Shown here piece by piece: positions 25,188-38,169 of a stretch of DNA of 64,000 nt; positions within the stretch are counted from its first letter, which is position 1; each line of letters begins with the position of its first letter. The position numbers and the translations under genes were made by a program. The DNA comes from Danio rerio (taxonomy: Eukaryota > Chordata > Actinopteri > Cypriniformes > Danionidae): NCBI RefSeq assembly GCF_049306965.1, contig NC_133182.1, positions 34,313,501-34,377,500 on the forward strand. Reading direction: 5' to 3'. The notes under the pieces were generated by a model. It was not told the origin of the DNA. It saw only the letters and a program-made list of their open reading frames with translations, and searched no databases.

Positions 25188-25463
25188 TTTAAGCGCAATA
25201 TTTATTTCACTGTACTAATTTTAGGTTATCAGATTAAAATTAATGATTTATTAAACCTCTGAACAAGTATGTCAATCATCCCAATGATTTGAAATTGATC
25301 TAATCCTAACATCTTTCTTTGATGGACCAACAATTCCGATTGCCTTCACCCCACTGACATCTAATACCTAAACCCCATTTCACATCAAACCAGGCCAGCT
25401 GAATTTTAAAACAGAGCAACATTCCTCAATAGGCTTCGGTGTATATAAAATAAAAATGCTCAC

Positions 25464-25550
25464 CTGAGAGCAGACTGGTGGGCTCAGCTTGAAACAGAAT
25501 CATCTGAGAGCTTAGAAACTGCATCCAGAGACAAGAGGCGAGGGGAGGGA
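25464..25550 (-). other. Candidate noncoding first exon of muc15
   Basis: On minus, a stretch rich in 'cctcgcctcttgtctctgg' ends ccagtctgctctcag|gtgagc, a strong donor at 25464/25463. It could splice to 21967 or to the 22780 exon. The 5' end is arbitrary; no TATA was seen upstream. Confidence 0.35.
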
Positions 25551-26212
25551 TCAGGGAACTGGCCTTTCCTGAATGTGTACCTAAAACCACACCTCTGCAT
25601 CACACTTCCTAGATGCAAACAAGCAAATAAAGCAGTGATGTGCGTCAACTGCCATGAAGACTGAAACTAAATGTCAATCTCCATCTATACGTCACTAATA
25701 CACACCTTGTCACTGTCAAAGGTTTATCCTGGTGGGGGGATCGGAGTCCCCGAGCTAATGATATTCCCTGAAGGGAGGAGCACCTGTCGCCCATGAGCAT
25801 TCCTCCCGTGCCCCGTGTCTATGGGAACACACAGGTCACACAGATCTGCTTTCCACTGACCTAAAACAAAAGAAACATGCTATTTTTTGCCATTTTTTAT
25901 GTTCTTTATGCATCATAGGAATGTGTTTAGTCATAAGAGGTTAGAGGTCGCATATTTACTGCATCATACTGGGTTGGTTATAGTTTTAGGCATGTCCTTT
26001 TGAGAAAGATTAGGGTTATCAGTGTTATTAGTGGATAATTAAGAGCTTGAAAATAGTGTAGATTTAAACAACCTGTGAAATATCATCATGAGCTGAATGA
26101 AAGTTGAGTCCGGTCAAACGACTTGCTTTTTCAACACGGGACCAGCAGAGGGCAGAGTAACTTCATTCTGTCCTAAAAAAACAAATGATGGCCACTAAAT
26201 CTGATACTATTT
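25551..26212. other. Sequence upstream of muc15
   Basis: Includes a GC-richer patch at 25730-25860 that could be regulatory. Nothing was identified with confidence. Confidence 0.35.
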
Positions 26213-26506
26213 TATTCATTCCTTTCTTCGGTTTAGACCCTTTATTCACCAGGGGTCGCCACAGCGGAATGAACCAACTTATCCAGCATGTTTTACACAG
26301 TGGATGTCCTTCCAGCTGCAACCCATCACTGGGAAACACCCATACACTCTCACATTCACAAATAAACTATGGCCAATTTTGCTTACCCAATTCACCTATA
26401 ACGCATGTCTTTGGAGTTTTGAGGGAAACCAAAGCACCCAGAGAAAACCCACGCCAACATGGGGAGAACCTGCAAACTCCACACAGAAATGCCAACTGAC
26501 CCAGCA
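26213..26506 (-). repeat. tRNA-derived SINE, reverse
   Basis: Starts with complement of the SINE tail (cattcctttcttcggttta), then 'ggtcgccacagcggaatgaa' and 'ccttccagctgcaacccatc', ending at 'gccaactgacccagc'. The tRNA head is lost. Confidence 0.85.
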
Positions 26507-26554
26507 AGTTCAATGGCACGTGATTACACATTAATACAGCATTTGAATCATACA

Positions 26555-27316
26555 CAGGGTTCCCACTCTTTCATGAACAGCATGCTTCAATGACTTTCAA
26601 TGGCTTTCAATGATCTTTTAAAGCGCCTTTAATTTTAAATTAAGCACCTTTCTAAATTCCCCCAAAAGTATCATAATAAAAACTCCTTACTATACCTAAC
26701 ATTTCATTTACACTGAACATTTACGTTAAAATATCTTACACTGAACATTTACATTAAAATATCAAAGTAATGATGATGCTTTGAAAATGTCATTTTTAAA
26801 ACTATATTGACACTTTTAAACAGTCAAACTTTATTAAAATCTGTTGAATGGAATACTGGTAATCTTCAAATGTAATTTCTGAAATATCGATAAAATGCGC
26901 ATCATTGCATAGTCCTTTACGAATTTTAAATGTAAGATTTTTAAATTAAGGATTGATCATTTCTTGGTTCTGTTTCTGACAGCAGAGCAGTACAATTGCT
27001 GAAAATACACCATGAACAAATTTTATTTCGAATTTAATTCAAGCACTTTTGTTTTTTTCACATTCAAGTTCTTTCAAGTGCACTGAAAAAATATTCATAG
27101 ATGATTCCTTCTATTTACTCAATAAAAAAAATAAAAATCAGTGGTTATAAAAAATGTTGTAAACAGTGGTTGTAAACAATTTATTTGGGTTGAATTTAAA
27201 CAAATTTAAGTTAGGGTTAGGGTTAGAAAATGTCCTTTGTTTGTTTAAAGTCAACCAATATACATTTTGCAGACATCATTTCTTTCAGTGTACTATCAAG
27301 AAGTGTGGGAGCCCTG
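26555..27316. mobile_element. hAT-like nonautonomous element with a nested MITE
   Basis: The ends cagggttcccactc and gtgtgggagccctg are inverted repeats with a CAGGG...CCCTG form. Flanks 'catac-a' and 'catac-c' are a likely eroded target duplication. A second MITE (27083-27297) lies inside. No transposase was recognised. Confidence 0.6.
27083..27297. mobile_element. MITE with 'cactgaaaaaa' ends, nested
   Basis: It begins cactgaaaaaatattc and ends 'ttctttcagtgta'. It contains 'gttagggttagggttag', three telomere-like units, at about 27211-27227. Related to the copy at 49938-50130, with which it shares 'gttgtaaacaattt' type words. Confidence 0.6.
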
Positions 27317-27720
27317 CATACCCTACTTCAATTTTTTCATAGAAAAATGAATGTTTTTATTATTATTATTATTATTTCTTGCCTAAAGAAGAGACTTATT
27401 TCAAAAGCATAACTTTGTTTTTTAGTCTTTAAGAAACATAAAATTCTGTATAGTCTTACAAAAATGTAACTCAATCAAGTAACAATAAATCAATCAAAAT
27501 GTAATAAATAAATAATATACAAAAAAGTGACGATTGTTTAATGTATCTCATTCATAAGTGAAATATTGCTCACAGACTAAAAATAGTTAAAACTCCTGTA
27601 ATCGTTCTTAATCATTTAAGCTTTTCAAGATTTTTAATTTAAAACCAACTTGGTTTTAATTTCAACAATTTTGGTCCAGATGCTATATTTTCCAGAAAAT
27701 CCCTATAATGTTATGGAAAA

Positions 27721-28026
27721 GGGCTACACAGTGGCTCAGTGGTAAACATTGTCACCTCACAACAAGGTGGTCACATGGTTCAAGTGCCAGCTGAACCAGT
27801 TGGCATTTCTGCGTGGAGTTTGTATGTTTTTCCTTTGTTGGCTTGGGATTCCTCTTGGTGCTCCGGTTTCCCCCACAAGTCCAAAGACATGCGCTATAGG
27901 TGAATTAGACTAAACTGGCTGTAGTGTATGTAATTAAGTATGTATGGATATTTCTCAGAGCTGGGTTGCAGCTGGAAGGGTATCCGCTGTGTAAAACATA
28001 TGCTGATAAGTTGGCCGTTCATTCAT
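27721..28026 (+). repeat. tRNA-derived SINE
   Basis: Head 'acacagtggctcagtggta' and body 'ctccggtttcccccacaagt', 'gggttgcagctggaagggta', ending just after 'ttggccgttcattc'. The 3' tail is shortened. Confidence 0.85.
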
Positions 28027-29269
28027 TTTCGTTGGAAACTTTCTTTTAGTGGGATCAACCAGCATCACATATACTTTATTTGCTTTTTTGACCCTTTAAA
28101 TGAGGCAATTTCTTTCCATGTGTTTTCATCTTAACACTTTATATGAGCACTGGAGAGTTTGCAAAAGGTTCCTATTCAAATGAATAAAATAAAATTGAGT
28201 CATAAAGTGTCCCTGGAGAACAAAAACTTGATGCCCACAGGCCAGACTATTTAACTACAGGCCTTCATATATATTTGTAGTTGTCAAGCGCTGACTTTAC
28301 AGATGATCGAATAAAACTGAATAAAATATCAAGCGATCACTGCCATGTACTGTATGACAGCAGACACAGTTGCTCCAGCAAAAGTGCACATGTTTGGGGT
28401 TTATTCTTACCTCATGAGGGAGCTGTGAACTGCATTTGACTGGAAGAAGCTGATGAATGGTGAGGCAACAGACTTACGAGGTGAGACTGTCTAATGTGAA
28501 TGATCACAATACTACACAAAATATGATTAGCAGCTGTACACTGACCCAGCATGAACATCAACTCCTTGAGATTTGTTCTATTATAAAAGCAGATGAAGGC
28601 CAAACAATTGTAATGACAGCAAAACAAAATCATTCCCTCAAGGTTTGTAATAGATGAATGCAATTTTTCCTCAAGCATTTCATGGTAATGGAAGACAAAA
28701 CAAAATAGGACTTTTAGATAAAGTCATATTGGATGAATGTTTTGTTGTGCTGGAATTCTCTTCATCCCTATGGGATATCTAACCGGTTCCTGATTAAAAG
28801 ACCAGAATGTGTTTTAATATATCTGGCTTTGGATAGGAGTGTATGTTGATGTTAACTGAGAAACCAAACAGTTAATTTGTAACATTCTTGAATTCAGAGA
28901 GTGAATGGAAAGTTTGTGGCAGTTCTTTCTCTTCAATCAAACGGCTGTGTTGTTAAATTCCACAGTAGTACTAATTGCTTGATATTTTAACAACAGCACA
29001 ATTACAAAAGTGCTGTTGTTTTTAGCACTTCAGTAACTTTTTACACACTATTTACAGTTTTTTACTTTTCTTGGTTTCAAATGCACGTTTTCAGATCATA
29101 CTGCATGATCATTCACATACATTATTTCTATTTAGTAGATAATTAAATTGATGCTTAATGGATGGTTATTGCATCCGTTCATCCATGATTTGTATTTGTA
29201 CTTTTTTTATATTGTTTAGTCGACATCTGAATCTATAGCATTCATTTTCTTTTTTCCTTTTGGCCCCCT
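28027..29269. other. Gene-free sequence
   Basis: No repeat family, RNA gene or coding exon could be supported in these 1.2 kb. Confidence 0.4.
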
Positions 29270-29765
29270 CACTTTAGTCAATTGGTGAAGTTTGTTCCTC
29301 ACCACTGGGGCACTGGATTTGCTCTTCAGTGTTTAGGCTTTCAGCAGTGAAGTTTAAACCACACTGAATTGAACGAAACTGAACTTCAACACTGAAAACT
29401 GGACTGACACAGTTCAGTTTACTAGAACTTCTCTGTTAAGCTGCTTTGACACAAACAACATTGTGAAAGTGCTATAGAAATTCAATTCATCTTTATTTAG
29501 AGCTTTTACAATGTAGATTGTGTCAAATCAGCTTCACATAGAAGATTATAGTAATTGAAAGTGTCAGTTCAGTATTCAAAGCTGAAGCTTAGTTCAGTTT
29601 AGCTCAGTTCAGTGTGGTTTAAATTTTACTGCTGAAAGTTTAAATACTGAAGAGCAAAGCCATCAGGTCTTGAACCATACAAGCCAGTGGTAACAGCGGC
29701 AAGGAAAAAACTTCACCAATTGACGAAAGTGAAGAATTAAAAAACCTTGAGAGAAACCAGGCTCA
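29270..29765. mobile_element. Large palindromic repeat, about 0.5 kb
   Basis: The left arm (29272-29490: 'caattggtgaagtttgttcc', 'gctcttcagtgtttaggctt', 'aagctgctttgacacaaac') is the inverted complement of the right arm (29490-29765: 'gattgtgtcaaatcagctt', 'aatactgaagagcaaagcc', 'aacttcaccaattgac'). A single arm of the same family is at 37860-38130. Confidence 0.7.
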
Positions 29766-30470
29766 GTTGGGCACGACCTTTTCTCCTATGCCCAAGCGTC
29801 TGGTGCAGAGCTGCAGTCTAGGCACGTGGAGAAACTGCAGGTGGGAGCGGTCATGGGCTGGTGTACAGGCTGTCTCTTCAGGGTTAATGCAAGAACTCGT
29901 CTTTTACTGGGGCATCTGTCAGGGAACAAGTGAAGAGAGTGAGTGTTTCCAATAGGTTAAAGAATGTGTGAGTTTGTGCACTGCAATTCTTCCATGAAAC
30001 TTTCCAAATAAAAGGCTCCTTGTAATAGATAAAAATGTAAAAAAAATAATAATAATGAGCTTTTTTAATGCTCTGCACTAAAGGGTTTAGAACATTTAAC
30101 ATCAACAAAGGCTTTCCATTTGACAAAATGAAAAGATGTGCTCTACACTATTAAAATGGTATTCACTCTCAGAAATATATGGTTACTAAAATGCACTTTG
30201 GTGAACCCAAAATGGCTGTTTTATCACTGCAAAGTTTCCAGTATATATTTTTGTTATTTTTGTGTTATTTGTATACAATCAAAAACAAATGAGATTGTAT
30301 GAATGAATGAGATTGTAATCTATGAGTGCTATCACTAGTAACAAGTTGCCAGCTGCAATCCACTTATCATCGTCACTAAAAGCATCTGGGTTTTTTTTAC
30401 ATAAAGACCATTCAACAACTGATTATTAGAAAGCCTTCAAATGTTCTTAGATGGAATCAATGCCAAATAG
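29766..30470. other. Gene-free sequence
   Basis: Starts with a GC-richer end of the palindromic repeat (to about 29935). Beyond that nothing is recognised. Confidence 0.35.
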
Positions 30471-30765
30471 GCTTGGGCCAATAAGTAATATTATATCGAT
30501 TCACAATAAAATTTATATCAATAAGAATGATAAGCACTGGACTTTTATACTCTATGTTGATCTAATAGCCGTTTAATGGACCCTCTAATTTTTGTGGCTT
30601 CAGTCACTGTTGTGGTACTCTCTTTTTAAAATCTAGAAGCATTAACAATTTGTATTGAAATATATATTGTTATTGTTTAATATAACATGTTTAAAATAAT
30701 TATTAAAATGTTTAAAATAATTATTCAGACTGTATTTTTGCCATGTCGCCCAGCGCTACTGCCAA
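30471..30765. mobile_element. Possible hAT-like MITE
   Basis: The ends 'ggcttgggccaataagtaat' and 'ccatgtcgcccagcgcta' and the AT-rich 'atatcgattcacaataaaat' interior resemble the fish repeat family with '...cgatatatcgcccagcc' ends. This is weak. Confidence 0.35.
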
Positions 30766-31915
30766 GCCCCCGATCTGAAACCTTTTTTTTTAATATAGGC
30801 TTATGATGGTTTCAAAAACCTCAGATAACCTGCAAAGCCTCAAAGAAAACAAAAGACGCTTTCTTTCCTTCAACATATTATTAAAGAAGAACAGACATAC
30901 AATGATTTATAAAGGTGTGTTACAGCTGGGATCTTCTTGGCCGGCCATCAGAACCCAAACTTCATGACCACAGTCTTTTCCCTTTCTCCTCCCCTCGCTC
31001 TCACACAGGTTTTTTTTCTCCTTACTTTTTTCAACCTTTTCAGCAGCTGCATTTCCGTTTATCACGCTATTACATAAACCCTGGAAAAATGTGGGAGTGG
31101 AGCTTAACTTCCCAGTCAAAGACCATCTTAGTTGCAGGATTATATTGATTAATATCCTCAGCAGCAGTGTATAGTTTGTAGTTAGACATTTTGTGCTTCA
31201 AAGAACATCCCAGACATTAAGAAATTAGATCATTTCTTGCAATATTAGTGTTTGTGCATTTGGGTTAATGAGCTGTTGAAAACTATTTTCACAATCTCTA
31301 AAAACTGAACAAATATACCCTTGACCTACAAAACCTCCAGGTAAAAACAATTCAACAACAATTTTTGATTTGCAGATCTGGCAACATTAACTTGATATGG
31401 TGAACACATGTAGATGGTTTCACAGAACAAAACAAATTGTGCAAACACTTAAAGGCATGTGGTGAGCGACTCAAAATACGATCAGGGCTTAGAGCTACTC
31501 GTTTTCTTTTGGAGAATAAGAAACATTCACCTCCTGGGCACGTGACTGCAAGCAAGAATAAATAAGAACGAGAGAGAATCCAAAGCTAAAATGCTTCCAG
31601 ATTTGGAGGAAAGGCAGAGAGAGATAATAAGAGAGAGTCTTTCCTCAGACATGAGCTCAGCATCCTGCTTCACTGATGTTTCACTGCTGATTGATGCCCG
31701 GAGGAGGCCAGAAAGTTGCCTTTTTGAAGACTTAAAAAAAGAAAAACTTGGAGGACTGTGGCTTAGATTTAGGGAATGTGAGATAAAGCATTCCTTTGAG
31801 GAGATTTTAGACTGGCGATCTAACCCTTTATACATAAAAACACATCTCAAAAAAACTAGGTCACTTAGACACTTTTTTGTTTTCAGCTGGATTCTATCAA
31901 TTACAAAATCCACAC

Positions 31916-31917
<2 letters not shown>
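30766..31917. other. Gene-free sequence with an unconvincing ORF
   Basis: An open frame at 31591-32067 (+) runs into the CA repeat and shows no familiar motif. No exon evidence. Confidence 0.35.
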
Positions 31918-31977
<60 letters not shown>

Positions 31978-31996
31978 ATACACACACACACACACA
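31918..31996. repeat. (CA)n microsatellite
   Basis: About 38 CA units with one AA interruption near 31970. Confidence 0.95.
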
Positions 31997-32995
31997 ATTG
32001 CACATGCAAACCATACAGTAACTTAAAACTTGATCTTACACTAATCTACGACAATTATTTGAAGTGATGGTGATGTATGCGGATGCTCACGTATACACAG
32101 ACACACAGATGTATATGAGCGCATGCATCTGGAGACTTGGAATACTTGCCGATTTTGTAATTCACAGCGGGTTTTATATGCTGGGCTGAAAAATGTTTGT
32201 GTGTTTTCCATCTTTAATTCATTCAACGCCTCATCCATCATTCTGTCTCACTGTCTTAAGGCACGAATATACGAAACTGCAGTCTCGTAGAGCAGAATGT
32301 ATATAATGACTGTGTAAATATCCATCAGTGCAACGTAAATAGAGATTTAATGTCATTAGGGGATGTCACTCTTAGACTGAATACTACTGATCATCGCCAA
32401 GATAGAATCTCTTGTTGATTATATGTAGATTTGTCAGCCCTTTTCTGTCCGCGCTTTTACTCTGATGGTTTAAAAGTGCAAAAAAAGAAAAAGAAAATAA
32501 AGTTGGCTTAATGTAGTACTGCACTAACAAAAACACCAAAGCTCTGTTCCAGCAATCACTGATTGTTCCTATAAACCATAAAGAGAGACAAGTCTGATCC
32601 CTGAGAGAATTTTATTTTTAGTTTACGGCAACAGGCACAAGGCTCACAGCCATCTGTGTTTCTGTCACACTTTTATCACTGTTCTCAGTAATATTTTATT
32701 CTAACTTCTGTACTGACCACAGAGAGTCCAAAAGTGAACATTTAATGATTCACTTATTTACTACTTTCTGTAGTAATTAATATGCCATGCAGCACGTGGA
32801 AAGTACCTTGATGTGTTTTAATATGTATGTATAAATACGAAGGCAAGAGTTGAACTGAAAACAAGCTCACTGTCAGCTGTATTTCTATTAAATATGACAG
32901 ATATTTTTTTAAAGCTCAGAATGACCTTGGCACTTTACCTCTCAACCCATTTGGGAGGAATGTGGAGTGTAATTAGAAAGAACTCAGCTTGGTTA

Positions 32996-33138
32996 AGTCC
33001 AGTGTTATCATTCTGAGCACTGACCTGAACCAGAAGTTTGTTTAGTCATGGAAGAATCACTTTAATGCTGAGTATTTTTATAATGAATAAGAATTAAGTC
33101 ATAGAATCGAGAATAATGCATGTGTGTAAATACCTATA
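32996..33138 (+). repeat. Local direct repeat, copy A
   Basis: About 145 bp from 'agtccagtgttatcattctg' to 'gtaaatacctatagct' recurs at 34453-34595 with roughly 80% identity. No transposon ends are visible. Confidence 0.7.
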
Positions 33139-33942
<804 letters not shown>

Positions 33943-34452
33943 CATTTACTGACACCATGCAGCTGTGGTGATTACAGCGGTTGAGAATTACATAGCAATT
34001 TTACTGTTTTTATTATAAACATGCACTTTTTAAAAACATTTTAAACTTATAAAACTTACTAAAATCACAGAGTTGTAACAAATATTTTAATCCCAGTTTA
34101 TTTGCTAAAACACTTTCTGTGGACATGTGTGTACATGTTATTATAGAAACAAAAAGTTCTTATTGTCACTCAATTCGGTGGGCGAGGAAACCGCATTCCT
34201 ATCATGTTGCAGAGGGCCTCAAAATCACTTTAAGGTCAAGACATTTTTAGAGACTTGGGTTCGGGTTTATCACTCCAATATGACAGTGGACACACTATAC
34301 AAACAGACGGTTCTGTTCGAACAGTTACAAATGATAATTTTCATCATAGGTCCTTTTTAATTAAAAAATAAATAAATAATGTGCATGTTCATTATCGCAA
34401 TTTATTGAATTATCGATTGTTGTCTAACCTAAGCATATATTCAGAGTTTTTA

Positions 34453-34595
34453 GTCTAGTGTTATCATTCTGAGCACTAAGCTGAACCAGAGGTTTGTTTA
34501 GTCATAAAAGAATATTTTCATAATGAATAAGCAAATAAGCGTTAGATCATAAAATCAAGAATAATGAATGTGCGTAAATACCTAAGCTGGGCTTC
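34453..34595 (+). repeat. Local direct repeat, copy B
   Basis: Begins 'agtctagtgttatcattctg', includes 'gaaccagaggtttgtttagt' and ends 'gtaaatacctaagctgg'. Partner of 32996-33138. Confidence 0.7.
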
Positions 34596-35053
34596 TGCCA
34601 ATGCTGAAATAGCAACCACTACAAAAATACACTAGAAAATATCACAAACCATCAGCTTTTAACCATTAAAACCAGCATATCTGAATGGTTTTCTGTGTGT
34701 ATTTTAGGACAAATTCCATTACGATTTTTTGGGCTTAACAAACATTCAACCATTAGAGGTCAACAAACTGAGATCCAATGAGATTATTAAAGTTTCCATC
34801 AATACTTAACTCTGAGTGATCAGTCATGTCATTCCAAGGTAAGTTATGTAAGAAATAAAGTACATCTAGGCTAGCCTGAAGGGCTTTATTCTGTATAAAC
34901 AACAACCTGTATGTACTTTATTCCTTATATAAACTTGTATAAATATCCATAAACATAGCCGGGTCGAGTTGTGTTGTGAGAAAATGCAGCGCATTTTGTA
35001 AAATGTTCGATTTGTGAGAAAATACAGTAGTCATAGTCATAATGACAAAATAG

Positions 35054-35424
35054 TCATTCAGTCATTTTCATTTCGGCTTAGTCCCTTTATTAATCTGTGG
35101 TCACCACAGGGGAATGAACCACCAACTTATCCAGCATATGTTTTACACAGCGAATGCCCTTCCAACTGCAACTCATCACTGGGAAACATCCATACACACT
35201 CATTCACACTCATACACTATGGACAATTTAGCCTACCCAATTCACCTGTACCGCATGTTTTTGGACTTGTAAGGGAAACCGGAGGACACGGAGGAAACCC
35301 ATGTGAGCAAAGGGCGAACATGCAAACTCCACACAGAAATGCCAACTGGTCCAGCCAAGGCTGGAAGCAGCTACCTTCTAGCTGTGAGGGGAACGTGCTA
35401 CTCACTGCGCCACCGTGCAGGCCG
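35054..35424 (-). repeat. tRNA-derived SINE, reverse, full length
   Basis: Runs from the tail complement 'tttcggcttagtcccttta' through 'gcccttccaactgcaactca' to the head complement 'actgcgccaccgtgcaggcc'. Somewhat diverged. Confidence 0.9.
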
Positions 35425-36569
35425 CAGTCTAAATTGTCACTTTGCAAAAATCTAATTTTTTAATTTACACAGAAGATAATGTTTTATTTCCCAATTAATT
35501 GCACTTTGAAATCTGTTATCGAAATGCCTTTAGGCCCCAAAACACACTGTTCTGTATATAAACAACCAATCAAACAAACCGTTTTCCCTTTGAACTGTCT
35601 AATATTAAGTCCAAACCTCAAAAACAGCTATGAAGAATTCCTCATCAACTCAATTTAAATCAACACAAAAATGTCTGTTTCTCCTTTAATTTTCCCTTTA
35701 CCAATCTCACGCTGACATAAAATGTTCATTCTGCCAGACACTAGGGCTAATTTTTCCTGAGAACTTAAGTGACTAGTCCCAGACTAACACTATGTAAACA
35801 TCTGCCGTTTTTTTAGCGGCTCTATGCTGGGAATACGGCTCTTCTCTGTCACAGCATGGTAGAACACGGTGTGGCGTGATCCGCCTGACTCTGGCAGTGT
35901 GTTGGGCACAATGAGGGCATTTATGGACCTCAGACAGAGTGAGACAGGGCTGCTTCTGCGGCAGAGTTCCTGGCAGATGTGCGGAGGTTTAACGCTACCA
36001 CAGCTATTCCTGTTGAGCAGCATCCAAGCATTACTGCAGCAGTGAAAGCCCAGTGTGGGTCCACTGTTGGCCCAGCGCGGGTCTCCTCCAACTGCTTGAC
36101 TGCTCCCAACACTTACTGCATATGGAAGGCATGTGTGATCCTCCTCCCAGCGTTAAATGAGGATCTGGATGCTCTAAACATTTCCACTGTTTGAATATTT
36201 TGCACACCTTAGGAGCGTGCTGCAACACTCGGCTATAATGAGAAGTGAAGCGTGTTTATACATGTGCTCTTTCCCTCTCCTCTGATTTTTATGCTGATTT
36301 TATGGCCTTTAACAGGCTTTGGAAAGAGAAGCAGGTTTGTGTGCCCACGCCAGTTAAAATGGACTCATCGGTATTTCATAACTGCCTCTTTTAACATTGC
36401 AATCCTGACATCACTGTTTTAGTCAGAGGGAGATTATTGACTGCATGACTCAAAACGTGTACAGTAATTAGCCTTTCACCAACACAAAATAGAAATAACA
36501 AAATAAATTATTTTAAATGCATAATGAAGCCTGCACGAAGTACATTAATAATACAATGATAATAATTAA
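35425..36569. other. Gene-free sequence with a GC-richer patch
   Basis: 35800-36180 is noticeably richer in G+C than its surroundings and has short overlapping open frames on both strands, but no protein motif is familiar. It could be regulatory or a noncoding RNA. Confidence 0.35.
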
Positions 36570-36712
36570 GAAAATAAGGTACAAAACCTGTCACTGGGGC
36601 GGTACCTTTTCAAAAGGTACACCTTTGTACCTAACAGGTCCACATTATTACCTTAGGGTACTTATTTTTAAAGGTTCAGGACACCATGGAGTACCTTTTT
36701 TGATATTTTAAC
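36570..36712. mobile_element. MITE arm with 'ggtacc' motifs
   Basis: 'ctgtcactggggcggtacct', 'caaaaggtacacctttgtac' and 'ccttagggtac' match the left half of the element at 50303-50560. A matching fragment at 37690-37760 and an end-like 'tatttctgagagtgt' at 38155 suggest one copy split by later insertions. Confidence 0.55.
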
Positions 36713-37689
36713 AGATTTGTGTGTGTTGAGCATTAGTTAAGACTATGTTAGCACCTGTCAGCTTTACTTGTGAGGAAAACTGGATAATTTTAAGCAGTTG
36801 TCAGCTAATTTCATCTTCCGGGTTTCAAATAATTATTGGGGTGGGTTCAAAATCAGTGACTAGTGGAGTGATGGTGCGTCGGTTTCTCATTATTATTTCA
36901 TAGCGAAGTTTCTTATCCAATCAGAAGATCCTGTTTAATTATTAATGAGAGCACATGCTTTCTGAAGGCACGGCAGACCTGCCAAGCTGTGAGACCCAAT
37001 AAGTGGCTGAGACAGCATCCGTGCATGAGTATTTAGCCATTCATGAAGGTTGTGTTTGTTTCCATGATCCATGTTTTTTTTTTTTGCATGTTTTTTCCCG
37101 CGATGCTATCAGGGCCGATACAGAAAAGCTGTTGGTTTGTAGCTAGTATTTTTGTCAGGAGAGCTGTACGAGAATTGAAGAATGGCAGACTTTGTCTTTT
37201 GTCAGTTAAGTTCGTTACCATTCAGAAATATCACCTATATCCGTGTTGCTGTGTTTGCCTATGTTTAAAATCTCCAGATTACCAGCAGGGTTAATGGTTG
37301 AAATAGACATGGCAATCTCCACTGTGTCTGCATTTAGACCCGGGGATTGAGGAGGAGACATTTATATTGTTTATATAAACACGATTATCTTTATAATGAT
37401 AGAACAAATTGTGGTTATGTGTATATTAAATTATAAATAAAAAATGTAGCAGGACATTAAATTACTTATTGCTTATTTCTTTGCATTTTAACTTTCTCAA
37501 CTATCAGATCATGGATCTCAAGGTTTCATTTTGTGAGCCAACTGACAGTTGTTTGCTCCCCTCTTTTTACCCTGCTCTGCTGGCCACGCACACTCCACCC
37601 TCTGCTCGTAGCACTCCACACCCATCTCTGAGCAGTTTTTTTTTTTTAATTCTGAGGTGGACTTGAACCAAAAGAAAGGGGTTTCATGA
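36713..37689. other. Gene-free sequence
   Basis: No feature recognised except short T-runs. Confidence 0.3.
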
Positions 37690-37859
37690 CCCTTTAAGAC
37701 ACCATGAGGCATACATTTGTACTTTTTTGGTACTAATTTGTACTTTTAAGGTCCAAATCTGTTTACTCGCCTCCGGCACTTGGACTGCAGCTCTGCACAA
37801 GACCTTGGCAAGTGGAGAAATGATCGTGCCTTGTTCTCTCGAGGTTTTTTTCTGCACTT

Positions 37860-38130
37860 TCGCCAACTAGTGAAGTTTTTTCCTCGCCACTGTCGCCACT
37901 AGCTTGAATGGTTTGGGATCTGTGGAGCGGCGCATCGATGGATTGCTCTTCAGTGTTTGGACTCTCAGTAGTGATTATTAAATCACACCGAACTTAGCTA
38001 AACTGAACAGACCTTAAACTTTAAAAAATGAACTACACTGTTTCAATTTACTATGATCTTTTATGTGAAGCTGCTTTGACACATTCAACATTGTAAAAGC
38101 GCAATACAAATAAAGGTGAATTGAAAAAAA
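37860..38130 (+). mobile_element. Single arm of the palindromic repeat, LINE/SINE-like tail
   Basis: Shares 'ttgctcttcagtgtttgga', 'aagctgctttgacacattc' and 'attgtaaaagcgcaataca' with the left arm at 29272-29490. The end 'aaataaaggtgaattgaa' is the tail form common in fish L2-related repeats. Confidence 0.55.
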
Positions 38131-38169
38131 CTGTGTCCTATTTTGTACTATTATTTCTGAGAGTGTTTG

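Noticed and set aside
31591-31910. A protein-like open frame (MLPDLEERQREIIRESL...)
   Set aside because: No familiar motif, no splice context, ends in a CA repeat, and an equally long frame lies on the other strand.
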